The notes: generated from the letters alone by a model not told the origin. DNA of 64,000 bases from Euglena gracilis (GCA_039621445.1 CP154957.1:38348654-38412653), one strand, 5' to 3'. Positions 9,085 to 18,679 are shown, numbered from the stretch's first letter. Numbers and translations: made by a program.

Positions 9085-10390
9085 CCGTGTCGAATAATTC
9101 GAATTTTTCATAGTTGAATTATTCGAATTTTTCGTGAGGAAAATTTCCAAAAATTCCACAGGGTGAAGCACTGCATGGAGGATCTGTTTGTCTTCGGCTC
9201 CCTCCCCTCGGTGACGGCATTTCCAAGGTAGACTAGACAAAAAAAACACCTGGAGAAGTTTTTTGCCTGCCTTTTGCGGAAAATCACGCTCGTGACCCCA
9301 AAGGAGGTTTTTTTTTTTGCCGGCCCCGCCCGATCGCCATGGGCCCACAATGACAGTTGCCCACAAGTTCGCTAACCATCCCCCTAAAATGGGCAGAACC
9401 CTCCCCATAAAATGGGCAAAAAAACCAACCCCCCCCCCACACCACCCCACCCGTAGAAGCCCCCCCCCCCCCCGGGCCACCCCACCTCGTACCGGGGGGG
9501 GGGGGAATTGAAGCTAGACAAATTGGAAGCGGAACAAATTGGTGCCAAACCTGAAAACAGCCCAAGAAAAAAAATGGCAGGTTTTGTTTGCAAGATGACT
9601 GGAAAAAGGGTGATTTTGAAATTTTTGAGGCAGGATTATCAAAGCCGGAAAAATTTGGCAGGATTTCTGACAATATTTTCCCAAAGAATTTTTGCGGCCT
9701 TCAATTTTTCCCCCGGTAGAAGCCAAAACCCCCTGCACCAAACCCTCTCTACATCTGGCCCAAAACTGGCCAGCATGTGGCCCAAAACTGGCCAGCACTT
9801 CTGCCCAAAAGTGGCCAGCACGTGTGGCCCAAAACTGGCCACCACATCTGGCCAAAAAACTGGCCAGCATGTGGCCCAAAACTGGCCACCCCATCTGGCC
9901 CGAAACTGGCCAGCATGGGCCCAAAGCTGGCCAGCACTTCTGCCCAAAACTGTGGCCAAAAACTGGCCACCACACCTGGCCCAAAACTGGGCAGTTTTTT
10001 GCCATTGAAAAGCAAACAGGAACAGCAACAGGAACCAGAAAACACACACGTTGTTGGCCGTAATACAAACGGAGCAGTTTAGCAGGGACATGCTCAGGTC
10101 CAGATTACCAAAGCTCTTTCCAATAAGTTCATTTCAAGCGTGATAAACTTCGGTAATTTCTTGCCCGTGAGGTCTACAACAGAGAAAAACATACATTCAC
10201 TGAAAGAATTGCCCAATTCACCATATGCTCCTGCGTCAGGCTGGCATCTTAGAGTTGTCTGCACAGTCCACAAAATGCAAGTCTCTTCCGCCGAGCAGCA
10301 ACAATTCTGGTGAATTAGGAATACCCAGATTCGCGCTCCGCGATTTTTGAAAAATTCGAAAAATTCGAATTTTTCGAATTTTTCAATTGA
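9085..10390. mobile_element. Host-type repeat block inserted between viral segments
   Basis: Composition drops abruptly from GC-rich viral to AT-rich DNA at about 9085 and returns at about 10,390. Both ends carry nested TTCGAATTTTTC palindromes (9090-9135 and 10,340-10,390). Inside are homopolymer runs, the TGGCC minisatellite (9748-9990) and a stretch (about 9985-10,190) similar to host DNA at 32,375-32,720. It holds no supported gene. Sharing a repeat with the host half is evidence that the viral DNA sits in the host genome. Confidence 0.55.
9748..9990. repeat. Degenerate minisatellite of TGGCCCAAAACTGGCCAGCA units
   Basis: About nine imperfect units of 19-30 bp, each centred on palindromic TGGCC blocks separated by CAAAA. 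The reading frames through it are repeats, not genes. Confidence 0.8.
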
Positions 10391-10595
10391 AAAGCTCCAT
10401 GGTAGTCGGGAAGAGTTCAGAGGGTTGGGGGATGCGGGCACGGGCCAGCGAGTGGTGGGGGGTTGGGGGTGCATCATGGGGTGTGATCGGGGTCGGACCA
10501 TGGTACGGCGGGGAAGGATCCAACACCGACGGTGCGCTGCCGTTGTTGCGGCGGATGAGTTGGGAGAGGAATCCCGGGGACGTGACGTGGGTCAT
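10383..10595 (-). CDS. Gene Q, possible 70-aa leftward protein
   Basis: A reverse TTGGATCC (10,601-10,608) lies 5 nt before a minus-strand ATG at 10,595 that opens 70 codons (MTHVTSPG...). A second reverse motif at 10,516-10,523 precedes another ATG at 10,501 in a different frame (MVRPRSHP...). That frame runs into the host-type insertion, so this end of the virus may be truncated. The sequence is Pro/His-rich and not recognised. The motif is the main support. Confidence 0.35.
   Translation of the reverse strand: MTHVTSPGFLSQLIRRNNGSAPSVLDPSPPYHGPTPITPHDAPPTPHHSLARARIPQPSELFPTTMELFN
10516..10523 (-). promoter_or_regulatory. Reverse TTGGATCC motif near the viral left end
   Basis: GGATCCAA on the plus strand, 14 nt before the minus-strand ATG at 10,501. 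Confidence 0.45.
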
Positions 10596-10600
10596 CGGAA

Positions 10601-10608
10601 GGATCCAA
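10601..10608 (-). promoter_or_regulatory. Reverse TTGGATCC motif of gene Q
   Basis: GGATCCAA on the plus strand, 5 nt before the minus-strand ATG at 10,595. Confidence 0.5.
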
Positions 10609-11381
10609 CAGCGGTGGCGGTGGTCGGAATACGTGTTCTTGGATCCATTCGACGATGCACTCCGCCACCACCCCCGCGGACGTGTCGGAGTTGTTGTGGA
10701 CCGCGTTGGGTATGGGGTTCTGGACGGGCATGTGGGTGGGCGGGTGCTGCCGCGGCTGGCTGTGTCCCACGGCGGGGTGGGGGGTGTGGACGCTGGTGTG
10801 TGCGCTGCTGTGGTGGCACGCGGGCAGCGCGGCCTCCAGGATGGGTTGGAGTGTGGGCCAGCAGCCCTTGGCGAACGCGTGACTGCGGTGGGCCAAACCG
10901 GCGAATACCACTCCGGATACGGAGCAGGTTTCCAAGAATTGGCCACCGGAACGACACTCCCGCATCCCCAGTTGCCGCAGGATCTTGGGAAAGGCGGGGT
11001 CGTCCCAGGGGATGTGCCGCCAGAGGGCGTCGGCCGCGGGCCGACTCCGTTCGATGGCCGCCTCCACCCGGTCGATCCACCCGCACCACCGCTCGGCGGG
11101 GACGTCCGCGGGCCGGGCGGGGTAGCCCCGCCGTGGTGGCCCGCGCCTTTCCAGTACCAAAATTCCGCGTCCGTCCACAGGCGCCCGCCCGATGGCCGGG
11201 GATGCCGCTGCCGATGCTCCGCCTCGAGCCGCTGGCGGTGTTCGGCCTGTTCGACCAGCGCGGCGCGCTTGCGCTTGGCGTACCACCGGGCGCTGGCGAT
11301 CTTCTTGCGGAGTTTGCGGTGGCGGGTCCACTCCTCTGGGGTGACGGCGGCCCGGCGCACGCGCGGACATCGTTTGCGCAT

Positions 11382-12397
11382 CTACTTCCCGAACAGGTGC
11401 TGCAGGGAGCGGGAGAGGGTGGATTCGGCCAGGGGTACCCGGTGGTACTTCACCAGATTTTGGGGGTGGGTGAGGAAACTCAGGGGGTGGTGCGCCGCCC
11501 GGGTGAGCTGGGGCCAGGACTCCGGGGTGAGTTCCGTGCGGGTGGGTGTCTTCGGGTGTGTGAGCCCGACGGACGGATCCGCCCCCCGGATGTTGGCCAC
11601 CCGCTCCGGCTCCACCGCCTTCAGGTGCTGGTGATCCGCGGGGGCGGGCAGACGGCGCCGTTCCATCTCGCGCTTCATGCGGTCGAGGAAGCGCAGAGGA
11701 CCTCCGTCTCCTCGGGGAACCATTCGGCCACGTTCCAGTCGAGGCACCCCAGGGAGTTGTTGATGCAGATGCCGTTGAAGTTCTTGTCGACCTCCCCGGT
11801 GCGGGGGTTGACGACGGAGCAGGTGTGCTGGTTGTAGATCCCCTTGAATTCCCGGAAGCGCTCGTAGTGTCCGGTCATGGAGATGAGCTCCTCGTGGATG
11901 CTTTCCACGAGTTTTTCGTTGGTCACGCGGAAGAGCAGGGTGTGGGTGACGTTCTGCCGGAGGAACGGGGACAGGGTGTGCCCCGAGGTCAGCGAGTGGT
12001 AGCACAGGCAGACGCTGAGCCGCTTGTGGCGGGCGACGGACAGCAGCCCCACGAAGTGGCGGTCGGTCCGGAAGGCCTCGTTCATCCCCACGTCGTCCAG
12101 CCAGAGGAAGGTCCGGGGGATGGCGTGGGGGGCGACGGTGGCGTCCGGCCGCTGCAGGAACGCCTCGGAGAGGTCGGGGGTGTACTCCGAGGTGATGAAC
12201 ACCTTGTCCCGGAACGGCTGGAGCCACGCGTACGAGTTCGCGGACTCGAACAGGTACGTGGGCAGGACCAGGAAGTACTGGTCGAACACGTTGTTGCGCA
12301 GCAGCCACATGAGCAGCGTCATGACCCGGAAGGACTTGCCGCCCCCCTTCTGTCCCAGGCACAACAGGATGGGCGCCTGGTACGGGTCGCGGAACAT
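11382..12397 (-). pseudogene. A32-like DNA packaging ATPase (FtsK/HerA superfamily), frameshifted
   Basis: This family pumps viral DNA into preformed capsids using ATP. From the ATG at 12,397, the Walker A loop GQKGGGKS is at residues 15-22. The Walker B strand FLWLDD ends with its acidic pair at about 101-102. A downstream block (SVCLCYHSLTSG, then LSPFLRQN) corresponds to the sensor and arginine-finger region typical of A32-like ATPases. The frame breaks near 11,695 after EWFPEETEV; the next frame continues (FLDRMKREMERRR...) to the stop at 11,382, giving about 338 codons in total. The start is uncertain: an in-frame ATG at 12,559 would overlap gene N. It sits in the leftward cluster N-ATPase-P with near-zero spacing, suggesting co-transcription. 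Confidence 0.75.
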
Positions 12398-12453
12398 CTC
12401 CTGCAGCTGCGCCTGGAGGTCCACCTGGGGCGGCGACACCGCCGCCGTGTCGC

Positions 12454-12690
12454 CTAGCTGCGGGCGAAGTTGTACCGGGGCAGCCACGGCAGGCGCGCGG
12501 CGAGCGCCAGCGGGCGCTGCAGGACGTTGTTGTTGGGGGGGGCCTTGCCGCTGCGCCATCGGTTGGCGGGACGGAGCGTGCCGCCCCGGATCAGACCGTC
12601 GCGGAGGGGGGTGAAGACGCGGGACTGCTTGGCCGCTCCGGGGGAGACGATGTGCCCGGCGACCGTGGACGCGGTGGAGCGGCGGGGCAT
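12454..12690 (-). CDS. Gene N2, nested 78-aa C-terminal product of gene N
   Basis: In the same frame as gene N, a reverse TTGGATCC (12,698-12,705) sits 7 nt before an internal ATG at 12,690. A transcript from this motif would encode only the basic C-terminal module (MPRRSTAS to the shared stop). The module is a partial repeat of the segment just before it in gene N, so the nested unit could have been an independent gene that fused in frame. The spacing is what is seen at the stand-alone genes. Confidence 0.45.
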   Translation of the reverse strand: MPRRSTASTVAGHIVSPGAAKQSRVFTPLRDGLIRGGTLRPANRWRSGKAPPNNNVLQRPLALAARLPWLPRYNFARS

Positions 12691-14208
12691 GCGCGAAGGA
12701 TCCAACGACACCTGTTGACCCCTGGAGGCGAAGCTTTCGAGTGAGTCCCGGAAGCGGTTGCACCGGCGCCAAGCGGGGACTATGGCCTCGCGCAGGGGGG
12801 CGAAGACCCGCTGTAGGCGGGCCTGGCCGGGATGGATGACGTGGCGGGCCACGACGTTGAACCGCCCCGGGGCGTACGCCTGCACGGGGCCCGGGCTGCT
12901 CCCCCCCGCGTACGCCTGCACGGGCCCTTGGCTCGGCAGCGGATCCACCGGGGCCGAGGGTGGTCCCATCCAGGCGGGGGATTCCACGAACTGGGTGGGC
13001 AGGGGGGTGGTGTCGACGGTGCGGGCCGGGGGGCTGCTGCCGGCGAGCGTTTGGGTGGACGGGCTGCTGTTGGCGAGCGTTTGGGTGGACGGGCTGTCGC
13101 CGATGATCGTTTGGGTGGAGAGGGTGGCGGCCTCCGCCTCGGTGGGATCCGTGGCCCGTCCGCTGCCCCCGACCACCGCGGGGGGTCGCACCTCGTGGAA
13201 AAAATTCCAGTGGCGCTCGGCATCGGCCACTTCGGGGGGGTCGAACAGGCGGTCGTCATCGGGCAGTTGCACGTCCCGCGGGCCCTGCCATCCCGGTGGC
13301 AGTCTCCGCTGGCGAACGAGTTCGTCGAAGATGAACTTGCGCCGCGCGATATGGTAGAACAGGTGTAGTTCTAGAGGCACGTGTTGGTTATCCCAGCGAC
13401 TGGCCAGTCTCCGGGCCGCGACGCGGTCGCCCCTCCGGATCGCGCCGGTGAAGGCCTCCACCCAGTCCTCGGCCCGGTCGCGGAGGGTGTCGATCCCGCG
13501 CTGCGCGCGTATCAGGACGTCGCGCGTGGTGGGAAATTCGACATCCATCATCACGGGCCCGTCGCCCCCCACCCCTCCCGGGAGGTCGGGCAGGTTCGTT
13601 TCGTTCGGGAGGTCGTCGACAACCTCGTCGTACACCTCCCATAGGTAGTTGTTGTCCTGGCTGTGGGCTGTGAGTTGTGTCGAATGTGTTGGTTGTGTGG
13701 ACGGGGTCGGCACGGTGAGCTGCGTCGACTGGGTTGGAATTGTGAGCTGGGTCGACTGTGACTGTGGCTGTGTCGGCACGGTGAGCTGCGTCGATTGTGG
13801 TGCGGTGGATTGGGTGGTGATGAGGTGCCACGAGGCCTGCGAATCGTCGGGGGGGTCCGGCAACGGGTGCCATTGCTCGTGAAACAGGCGGCGGATGTTC
13901 CCCGCGATGTCCTGGGGTCGCCAGTCGTAGCGGAACCGCATCATCCGGGACCCGTAGTCCCACCATTGATTGCGGAATTCGGGGCGCATCGGCAGTGTCG
14001 GGGCGGGGCGGACGGGGGGTACGGGCAGCCGCGCGAGGGTCTGCCAGACCCCGAGTTCCGAACCGGAGTTGGGGAACTCCCGGGCCACGGACGCCAACCA
14101 CTGTTTGCGGACCGCCTCGAGTTGGACCAGGACCTCGCGCTGCGTGGGGGTCCAGTAGGCCGTCCCCATCCGCTGGTCGTTTACGAACCGCTCCCATCGG
14201 TCTCCCAC
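12454..14208 (-). CDS. Gene N, 584-aa leftward protein with Ser/Thr/Gln repeats
   Basis: Starts MGDRWERF and overlaps the end of gene M by 28 nt. Residues 1-130 look globular. Residues of about 135-185 are repeats of the type STQLTVPTQ. A middle helical region follows, then a second repeat set of the type PSTQTLA (about 380-410). The last 150 residues contain two similar basic segments (VARHVIHPG..RVFAPLRE and VAGHIVSPG..RVFTPLRD). Repeat-linked modules suggest a structural or tegument-like protein, but no family is recognised. The ORF is intact. Its C-terminal segment may also be made separately from an internal motif. Confidence 0.6.
   Translation of the reverse strand: MGDRWERFVNDQRMGTAYWTPTQREVLVQLEAVRKQWLASVAREFPNSGSELGVWQTLARLPVPPVRPAPTLPMRPEFRNQWWDYGSRMMRFRYDWRPQDIAGNIRRLFHEQWHPLPDPPDDSQASWHLITTQSTAPQSTQLTVPTQPQSQSTQLTIPTQSTQLTVPTPSTQPTHSTQLTAHSQDNNYLWEVYDEVVDDLPNETNLPDLPGGVGGDGPVMMDVEFPTTRDVLIRAQRGIDTLRDRAEDWVEAFTGAIRRGDRVAARRLASRWDNQHVPLELHLFYHIARRKFIFDELVRQRRLPPGWQGPRDVQLPDDDRLFDPPEVADAERHWNFFHEVRPPAVVGGSGRATDPTEAEAATLSTQTIIGDSPSTQTLANSSPSTQTLAGSSPPARTVDTTPLPTQFVESPAWMGPPSAPVDPLPSQGPVQAYAGGSSPGPVQAYAPGRFNVVARHVIHPGQARLQRVFAPLREAIVPAWRRCNRFRDSLESFASRGQQVSLDPSRMPRRSTASTVAGHIVSPGAAKQSRVFTPLRDGLIRGGTLRPANRWRSGKAPPNNNVLQRPLALAARLPWLPRYNFARS
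12698..12705 (-). promoter_or_regulatory. Internal reverse TTGGATCC motif inside gene N
   Basis: GGATCCAA on the plus strand, 7 nt before an in-frame minus-strand ATG. It codes for LDPS within gene N, so it could be coincidence, but the spacing is typical. Confidence 0.45.
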
Positions 14209-15473
14209 AGGCCGTTTGCGGCGGCGTAGAGGACGACGTCCAGGTCAGTCTGCACCTCCTGGACGCTCTGTGGCACCTCTCGGTCGTCGTACGGCGGAAT
14301 CTCCCGCAGGGGCCAGGTCCCCTGGATGCCGCGGAACACGCCGTGCTGCACCAGGTACTGGTAGGGGTACACCCACAGGCTGTTGTCGTCCATCCGGTTC
14401 CGGATACGGGCCTCTAGGTTCCGGATCATTTTTTTCACGTCCGCCTTCATCGTTGCGTCCATTTTCCCGCCCAGGATGCGCTCCAGGGCCGTGTCGTCTC
14501 GGAGAAGGGACAGCTGCGCGGCCACGATCGCCCAGTACCGGGCGAAGGTGTACGGGGTGCGGTTTCGCAGGGCATCCAGGTCGAGTTCGTCCGCCTGGTT
14601 GCCGAAGTCCCGCCGCAGCCTTCCGAGGATGCGCCGTTGCTGTTCCGCCGCGTTGCGCGACGCGGACCGGGGGCTGGGTGTGTGATCGACGGGGGCGCCG
14701 GGCGGGGCCGGGAGTGCGATGACGGACGGGGTGGACGACGGGGTGGCGGACATATCCGCGTCCCCCCCCTCCGGAGACCCGGCGGGGCTGTTGCCGATCA
14801 ACGTGGCGGTGGAGGGGGTGGCGGTTGCCGCGGAGGCGGGGGGGGGGGGGCCGGTCCACGTACGCCTGGGCCAGGGGGTGCAGTTCCATGCGCGGGGGCG
14901 GTTGTCCCGCACGCCCCACGACGGACAGGGCCTGGGAGGGCTCCGGTGAGGACGCGACCGGTATCGGGGAGTCCGCGACGACGGTCGCGTTGCGCTTCCG
15001 TTCCTTCCGGGCCTCGTCCCGCAGTTTCCGCTGCTCGCGCTCCCACTCGGCCCGCCGCGCGGGGTCCCGGGGCCGGCCCTTGGGCGGTCCCCGTTTGCGC
15101 CCCGCGGGGGGGATGACCACGACCTGCGACAGCCGGATCATGTCGTCCGGACGGCCGGGCGGTACGCGCCGCCGGCTGGGAGTCTGCCAGCCGGTGGTGG
15201 TGGACGAGGCGGCCGCGGGGTTCGCGGCGGCGGCCGCGGCCCGCTCCTCCTCCGCTTGTGCATGGGACCGGGTGACCACCCGGCTGCGCCCGATGTTGGT
15301 GCGCGCGCGGTACAGGTTGGTGTAATCCGTCCACATCCGGTCCAGGCGACGGCGATCGGCGCTGGTCAGGCTCCGCCCCACCGCGGCCCGCAGGCGGTCG
15401 TTGGTGAACGCCGCGGTATCCGCACCTCGGGGTCGTCGTCGTCGACGACGGGAACAGTGGGTGCCGAGGCCAT
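14181..15473 (-). pseudogene. Gene M, about 430-codon leftward protein, frameshifted
   Basis: A reverse TTGGATCC lies 9 nt before the ATG at 15,473 (MASAPTVPVVDDDD). The frame must shift within about 60 nt to reach the long coding frame (NDRLRAAVGRSLTSADRRR...), and again at the G homopolymer of 14,837-14,850. The final frame reads a well-ordered helical segment (DELDLDALRNRTPYTFARYW...) to the stop at 14,181. The middle is Ala/Arg/Lys/Pro-rich with a basic stretch (RKRGPPKGRPRD). No family recognised. The shift at a 13-14-base G run may be a sequencing artefact. Confidence 0.45.
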
Positions 15474-15482
15474 GTGTCGCTG

Positions 15483-15490
15483 GGATCCAA
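15483..15490 (-). promoter_or_regulatory. TTGGATCC motif of gene M (main copy)
   Basis: GGATCCAA on the plus strand. With the plus-strand motif at 15,551-15,558 it makes a divergent promoter region of under 110 bp between the leftward and rightward gene clusters. Confidence 0.6.
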
Positions 15491-15550
15491 CAGCGGGGGT
15501 GGTGGTTGTGATTCAATCAGTACTGCCAACTCGGCGAACAACCCGGTTTG

Positions 15551-15558
15551 TTGGATCC
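15551..15558 (+). promoter_or_regulatory. TTGGATCC motif of the capsid gene (main copy)
   Basis: 14 nt before the ATG at 15,573, with a T run in between, exactly as in copy 1. Confidence 0.65.
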
Positions 15559-15572
15559 TTTTTTCGCGCACC

Positions 15573-17186
15573 ATGTCGGACCACTACGCCGTCGTGGGAC
15601 AGAACAATCGGAACCTGCTGGTGCAGTCGCGGCGCCTGGCGCCCTTCCACGAGGACATCACGCGCCGGCAGCCCTTCGAGCCGGCCAGTGTGGCCCCGGG
15701 CCAGTACACCCGCATCAAGCTGGATTTCAAGCACGCCACGGACCGGGAGCTGGTGCTGAACGACATCCGGCTGCGCTTCGGCCTGGACTTCAGTGCCCGG
15801 CCCAACACGGGCAACGTCTTCGCCGTGCGGGCCCCGGACCTGATCCGGGAGATGACTATCAAGATCAACGAGGACATAGTGTTCCGCGCCGACCGCATGC
15901 GCGAGCTCACCCACCTCTACGTGATGAACGCCGCCAAGCTGGCGGGCGAGCGCAACGAGGTCCGCGACGCCTTCCTGATGAACGCCGGGGTGGTCCCGGC
16001 GGGCTACAGTCCGACCTTCAGCTACCGAACCGCGGACAAGGGCTGGTACGTCGACAGCGGCAGCCAGCTGTCCATCGACAACGTCAACATCAAGGTGAGC
16101 GACGTGACCCGCGCCGGTCTGGAGCGGGACGACGGTCTGCCCCGGATGATCTGGAGTGACAAGGTCACCGGGACGCCGTACAAGTTCGTCTTCGACATCA
16201 GCCTCAACCAGTTGTGCGGCCCCATCTTCCACCGCCTGCACCTGCGGCGCGTGGAGTTCGTGCAGATCGACCTCATGTTCGAGCCGTGGGTGTCCGCCCA
16301 ACAGACCCAAAAATTCCTGCTGTTCGCCACTGACCCGTCGTCCGGGGGCGCCCACCCCTACTCCGTGGCCCGCATCACCGACCTCGAGGTCCGGCAGTAC
16401 CGCACCACCCTCCTGGACGGCATCCACGGGTTCACGCTGCCCCCGGCGCGCATGCTGTCGTGGCTCATGCACCGCTACAGCATGCGGGAGTACAACTTCG
16501 ACTTCAGCAACCCGTCCAACTTCCTGGACATTCCCCTCAACGACTGGGAGATCCGGACGAACATCGTCCGTATCTGGTGGATGCTGGCCCCGAAGAACCC
16601 CCAACCGAACGGCAACGGCTTCGAGCCGCTGTTCGCGCCCTGCGAGCCCTACGAGCGCCTGATCGGCGTGGAGATCCGCTGGAAGAACGACAAGGTCCTG
16701 GACCTCGACACCCTGTTCCAGGTGTACCGCCACTACGTGCTGTCGGACAACAAGCGCTTCAGCCTGGCGGACCCCTACGTGCGCTTCCAGCGCCTGCTGG
16801 CCCCCGACCCCCCGGGGCGCCAGGCGGACACCGACCTCACCTACTACACGTGGAACGAGACGTCGCGCGACCCCAACCTCATCGGGCGCGAGCGCTACGA
16901 GATCCCCATGTACCACGTCGACCTCTCCATGAACATCCAGTCCGGGGTGCCGGGGGCGGAGATCGTGGGGGGCATCGTCAACGACACCAGCGACTACGTC
17001 ATCCGCCTCAAGAACGTCATCCGCGACGACAGCGCCCCCACCAGCGACCCGTTTGTGCACACCGCCGACGGGGTGCGGAAGATCTACGTGTGGATCGAGT
17101 ACCAGACCCTCGTCAACCTCGCGGCCCACTCCAACCAGTTCTCGCGCTGCAGCCAGGTGGTCACCAAGCAGCTCAACGTACAGTGA
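15573..17186 (+). CDS. Major capsid protein (probable double jelly-roll), 537 aa
   Basis: Intact copy. The start at 15,573 (MSDHYAVV) follows the TTGGATCC motif; a reading frame open further upstream crosses the motif and was rejected as the start. The protein is beta-rich with regularly spaced strand-like segments, such as IKLDFKHATDRELVLNDI near the N-terminus, KFVFDISLNQL and HLHLRRVEFVQIDLMFEP in the middle, and a second set with RIWWMLAPKNP and GVEIRWKNDKVLDL. A two-domain beta protein of 500-600 residues next to a packaging ATPase and fibre genes is the usual signature of a double-jelly-roll capsid in polinton-like viruses, virophages and relatives. The assignment rests on this pattern and context, not on a database match. 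Copy 1 is frameshifted. Confidence 0.65.
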   Translation: MSDHYAVVGQNNRNLLVQSRRLAPFHEDITRRQPFEPASVAPGQYTRIKLDFKHATDRELVLNDIRLRFGLDFSARPNTGNVFAVRAPDLIREMTIKINEDIVFRADRMRELTHLYVMNAAKLAGERNEVRDAFLMNAGVVPAGYSPTFSYRTADKGWYVDSGSQLSIDNVNIKVSDVTRAGLERDDGLPRMIWSDKVTGTPYKFVFDISLNQLCGPIFHRLHLRRVEFVQIDLMFEPWVSAQQTQKFLLFATDPSSGGAHPYSVARITDLEVRQYRTTLLDGIHGFTLPPARMLSWLMHRYSMREYNFDFSNPSNFLDIPLNDWEIRTNIVRIWWMLAPKNPQPNGNGFEPLFAPCEPYERLIGVEIRWKNDKVLDLDTLFQVYRHYVLSDNKRFSLADPYVRFQRLLAPDPPGRQADTDLTYYTWNETSRDPNLIGRERYEIPMYHVDLSMNIQSGVPGAEIVGGIVNDTSDYVIRLKNVIRDDSAPTSDPFVHTADGVRKIYVWIEYQTLVNLAAHSNQFSRCSQVVTKQLNVQ

Positions 17187-17194
17187 CCGCGCGA

Positions 17195-17591
17195 ATGGCA
17201 ACGTTGGATAATTTCGCGACCGTCTACGGTCTGGGCTCCCGCGCCCGGCAGACCAGCTACGCGGATCGCCTGCGCAACCTCCAGTACAACCTCCCCGACT
17301 CCGCGGCGCGGGGGGTGGGACCTGCGGTCTGCACTGCCGGTGGCCCCAGTCCAGCCCTACGACCCGGGGAAGCGCACCTCGGAGCGCCCCAGCCCCCTAA
17401 TCGAGGAGCGGCGGACGCCGCGGGGGATGCAGGGCTATTTCGTGCCGCTGGTTCCCCGCCCCCAGCGCCGGGTGGGGGACACGGCCGACGGGGTGCTGCT
17501 GTACGACGCCCGCGGGAACGTCGGCGCGCAGTGGCTCCGGCGGACCACGGCCCCGGTCCGCACCTACGGCCGCTTCCATCCCTACGTGTAA
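17195..17591 (+). pseudogene. Gene B, second copy (one-base insertion frameshift)
   Basis: Same as 1735-2130 except for an extra G in the run at about 17,311-17,316, which diverts the frame after the codons for DSAAR. The remaining coding sequence is intact in the shifted frame to the stop at 17,591. The ATG at about 1909 in copy 1 is AAG here. Confidence 0.65.
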
Positions 17592-17603
17592 CCACCACCG
17601 TCC

Positions 17604-17611
17604 TTGGATTC
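17604..17611 (+). promoter_or_regulatory. TTGGATTC motif of gene C (main copy)
   Basis: Same context as 2143-2150, but the ATG 9 nt downstream has mutated to AGG. Confidence 0.55.
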
Positions 17612-17641
17612 TTCGGGTCCAGGGCGCTGTTGCAGAACACT

Positions 17642-17929
17642 ATGGCGCAGCCCCTGCATTTCGGGTCCCAGCTCATCCAGGAGCTGGGCCACGCGATCCA
17701 CCCTCTGGTGCACGCCGTGGAGCAGCCCATCGACAATGTCGTGCGGAACACCACCAACGTGGTCTCGGGGGTCTTCCGTCTGAATCTGGCCCTGTTGGCC
17801 GCCCTGCCCTACGCCGCCGTGGCCTTCATGGGCTGGACCTTCGTCGGCAACTTCTTCCCCCGGGAGAAGCGCCGTCTGGAGGCGTCGGTGGGTTCGGCGG
17901 TGCGCCGGATCCGGCGCCGTCTCCTCTGA
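17642..17929 (+). CDS. Gene C, second copy, 95 aa from a downstream ATG
   Basis: The usual start is lost (AGG at 17,621-17,623). The next in-frame ATG at 17,642 removes seven residues and keeps the membrane span and basic tail. This copy may still be functional with a shortened N-terminus. Confidence 0.5.
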   Translation: MAQPLHFGSQLIQELGHAIHPLVHAVEQPIDNVVRNTTNVVSGVFRLNLALLAALPYAAVAFMGWTFVGNFFPREKRRLEASVGSAVRRIRRRLL

Positions 17930-17943
17930 AACCACCCGCACCG

Positions 17944-17951
17944 TTGGATTG
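17944..17951 (+). promoter_or_regulatory. TTGGATTG motif of gene D (main copy)
   Basis: 9 nt before the ATG at 17,961. Confidence 0.6.
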
Positions 17952-17960
17952 TACCGTGGC

Positions 17961-18650
17961 ATGGCGTGGTTGCTCGGCCCCCCGAACGATCCCCGGATGG
18001 TGGCCGGTGGTAAGCGGGGGCTCGACGAGCGCATCCGACAGGATCCCGTGCTGAACATCCTGTGGCGCCAGCGACCTAGGCGACCGGTGATCCTCACCGG
18101 GAACCTCATCGTCGGCGGGGGGCAGAAGCCCATGGACCCGGCGCTGCCGTTGCCGGACCACCCCGAACGCTACCCCCACGTGGCCCTGCTCCCCGTGGAC
18201 TACGAGAACGTCGCCAACGGACGGCCCATCGAGCACACCGCGGATGGCGAGCCCATCGCCCGCAACGCGTGGGAGCACCTCCGGTGGCAGGCGACGTACC
18301 ACCCGTGGACCCTGGTGCGCGCCGTCTTCGAGACCTTCGGCCGCGCGGCGGGCTGGGTGGTGTGGAACTACGCGGACTTCGCGGCGCAGTTCCGCGCCTG
18401 GGACGGGACCTGGACGGGTCTCGTGCACCACAGCGCGCTGATCTGGCGGGGGTTGGTGGTGGCGGCGCTGACGCTGGGCCTCGTGGAGGTGGGGCCCCTC
18501 CTGGGGGCCCTGGCCCAGTGGACGCGCCTCGTGTGGGAGCTCCTGCGTGCGGCGTTCGGGTTGGCCGCGGATGCGGCGCAGGTCCTGTGGTGGTCCCTCG
18601 GCCGCCTGTGGGACGACGTTGTAGGCATGATTGGCATCGGACGATCCTAA
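17961..18650 (+). CDS. Gene D, second copy, 229 aa
   Basis: Same length and almost the same sequence as 2500-3189, and intact. See that entry for domain description. Confidence 0.6.
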   Translation: MAWLLGPPNDPRMVAGGKRGLDERIRQDPVLNILWRQRPRRPVILTGNLIVGGGQKPMDPALPLPDHPERYPHVALLPVDYENVANGRPIEHTADGEPIARNAWEHLRWQATYHPWTLVRAVFETFGRAAGWVVWNYADFAAQFRAWDGTWTGLVHHSALIWRGLVVAALTLGLVEVGPLLGALAQWTRLVWELLRAAFGLAADAAQVLWWSLGRLWDDVVGMIGIGRS

Positions 18651-18656
18651 TCGCCA

Positions 18657-18664
18657 TTGGATCT
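18657..18664 (+). promoter_or_regulatory. TTGGATCT motif of gene E (main copy)
   Basis: 15 nt before the ATG at 18,680. A 3-base deletion upstream relative to copy 1 leaves the motif-to-ATG spacing unchanged. Confidence 0.65.
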
Positions 18665-18679
18665 TTTTGACAAAGCGGT

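Larger units (their letters stand above)
10474..11381 (-). pseudogene. Gene P, leftward, unknown function, frameshifted
   Basis: The minus-strand ATG at 11,381 abuts the ATPase stop (TAGATG). The first 95 or so codons are Arg/Lys-rich and helical (RKLRKKIASARWYAKRKR), typical of a nucleic-acid-binding basic region. Near 11,110 the frame must shift; the following frame carries ordered sequence (ERWCGWIDRVEAAIERS to IVEWIQEHVF, ending near 10,640) and stays open to 10,474. The 3' end overlaps gene Q, so the true stop is uncertain. No family recognised. Confidence 0.4.

Noticed and set aside
10639-10646. Plus-strand TTGGATCC
   Set aside because: Lies in the coding sequence of leftward gene P (reads EWIQEH in antisense) and no plus-strand gene follows.
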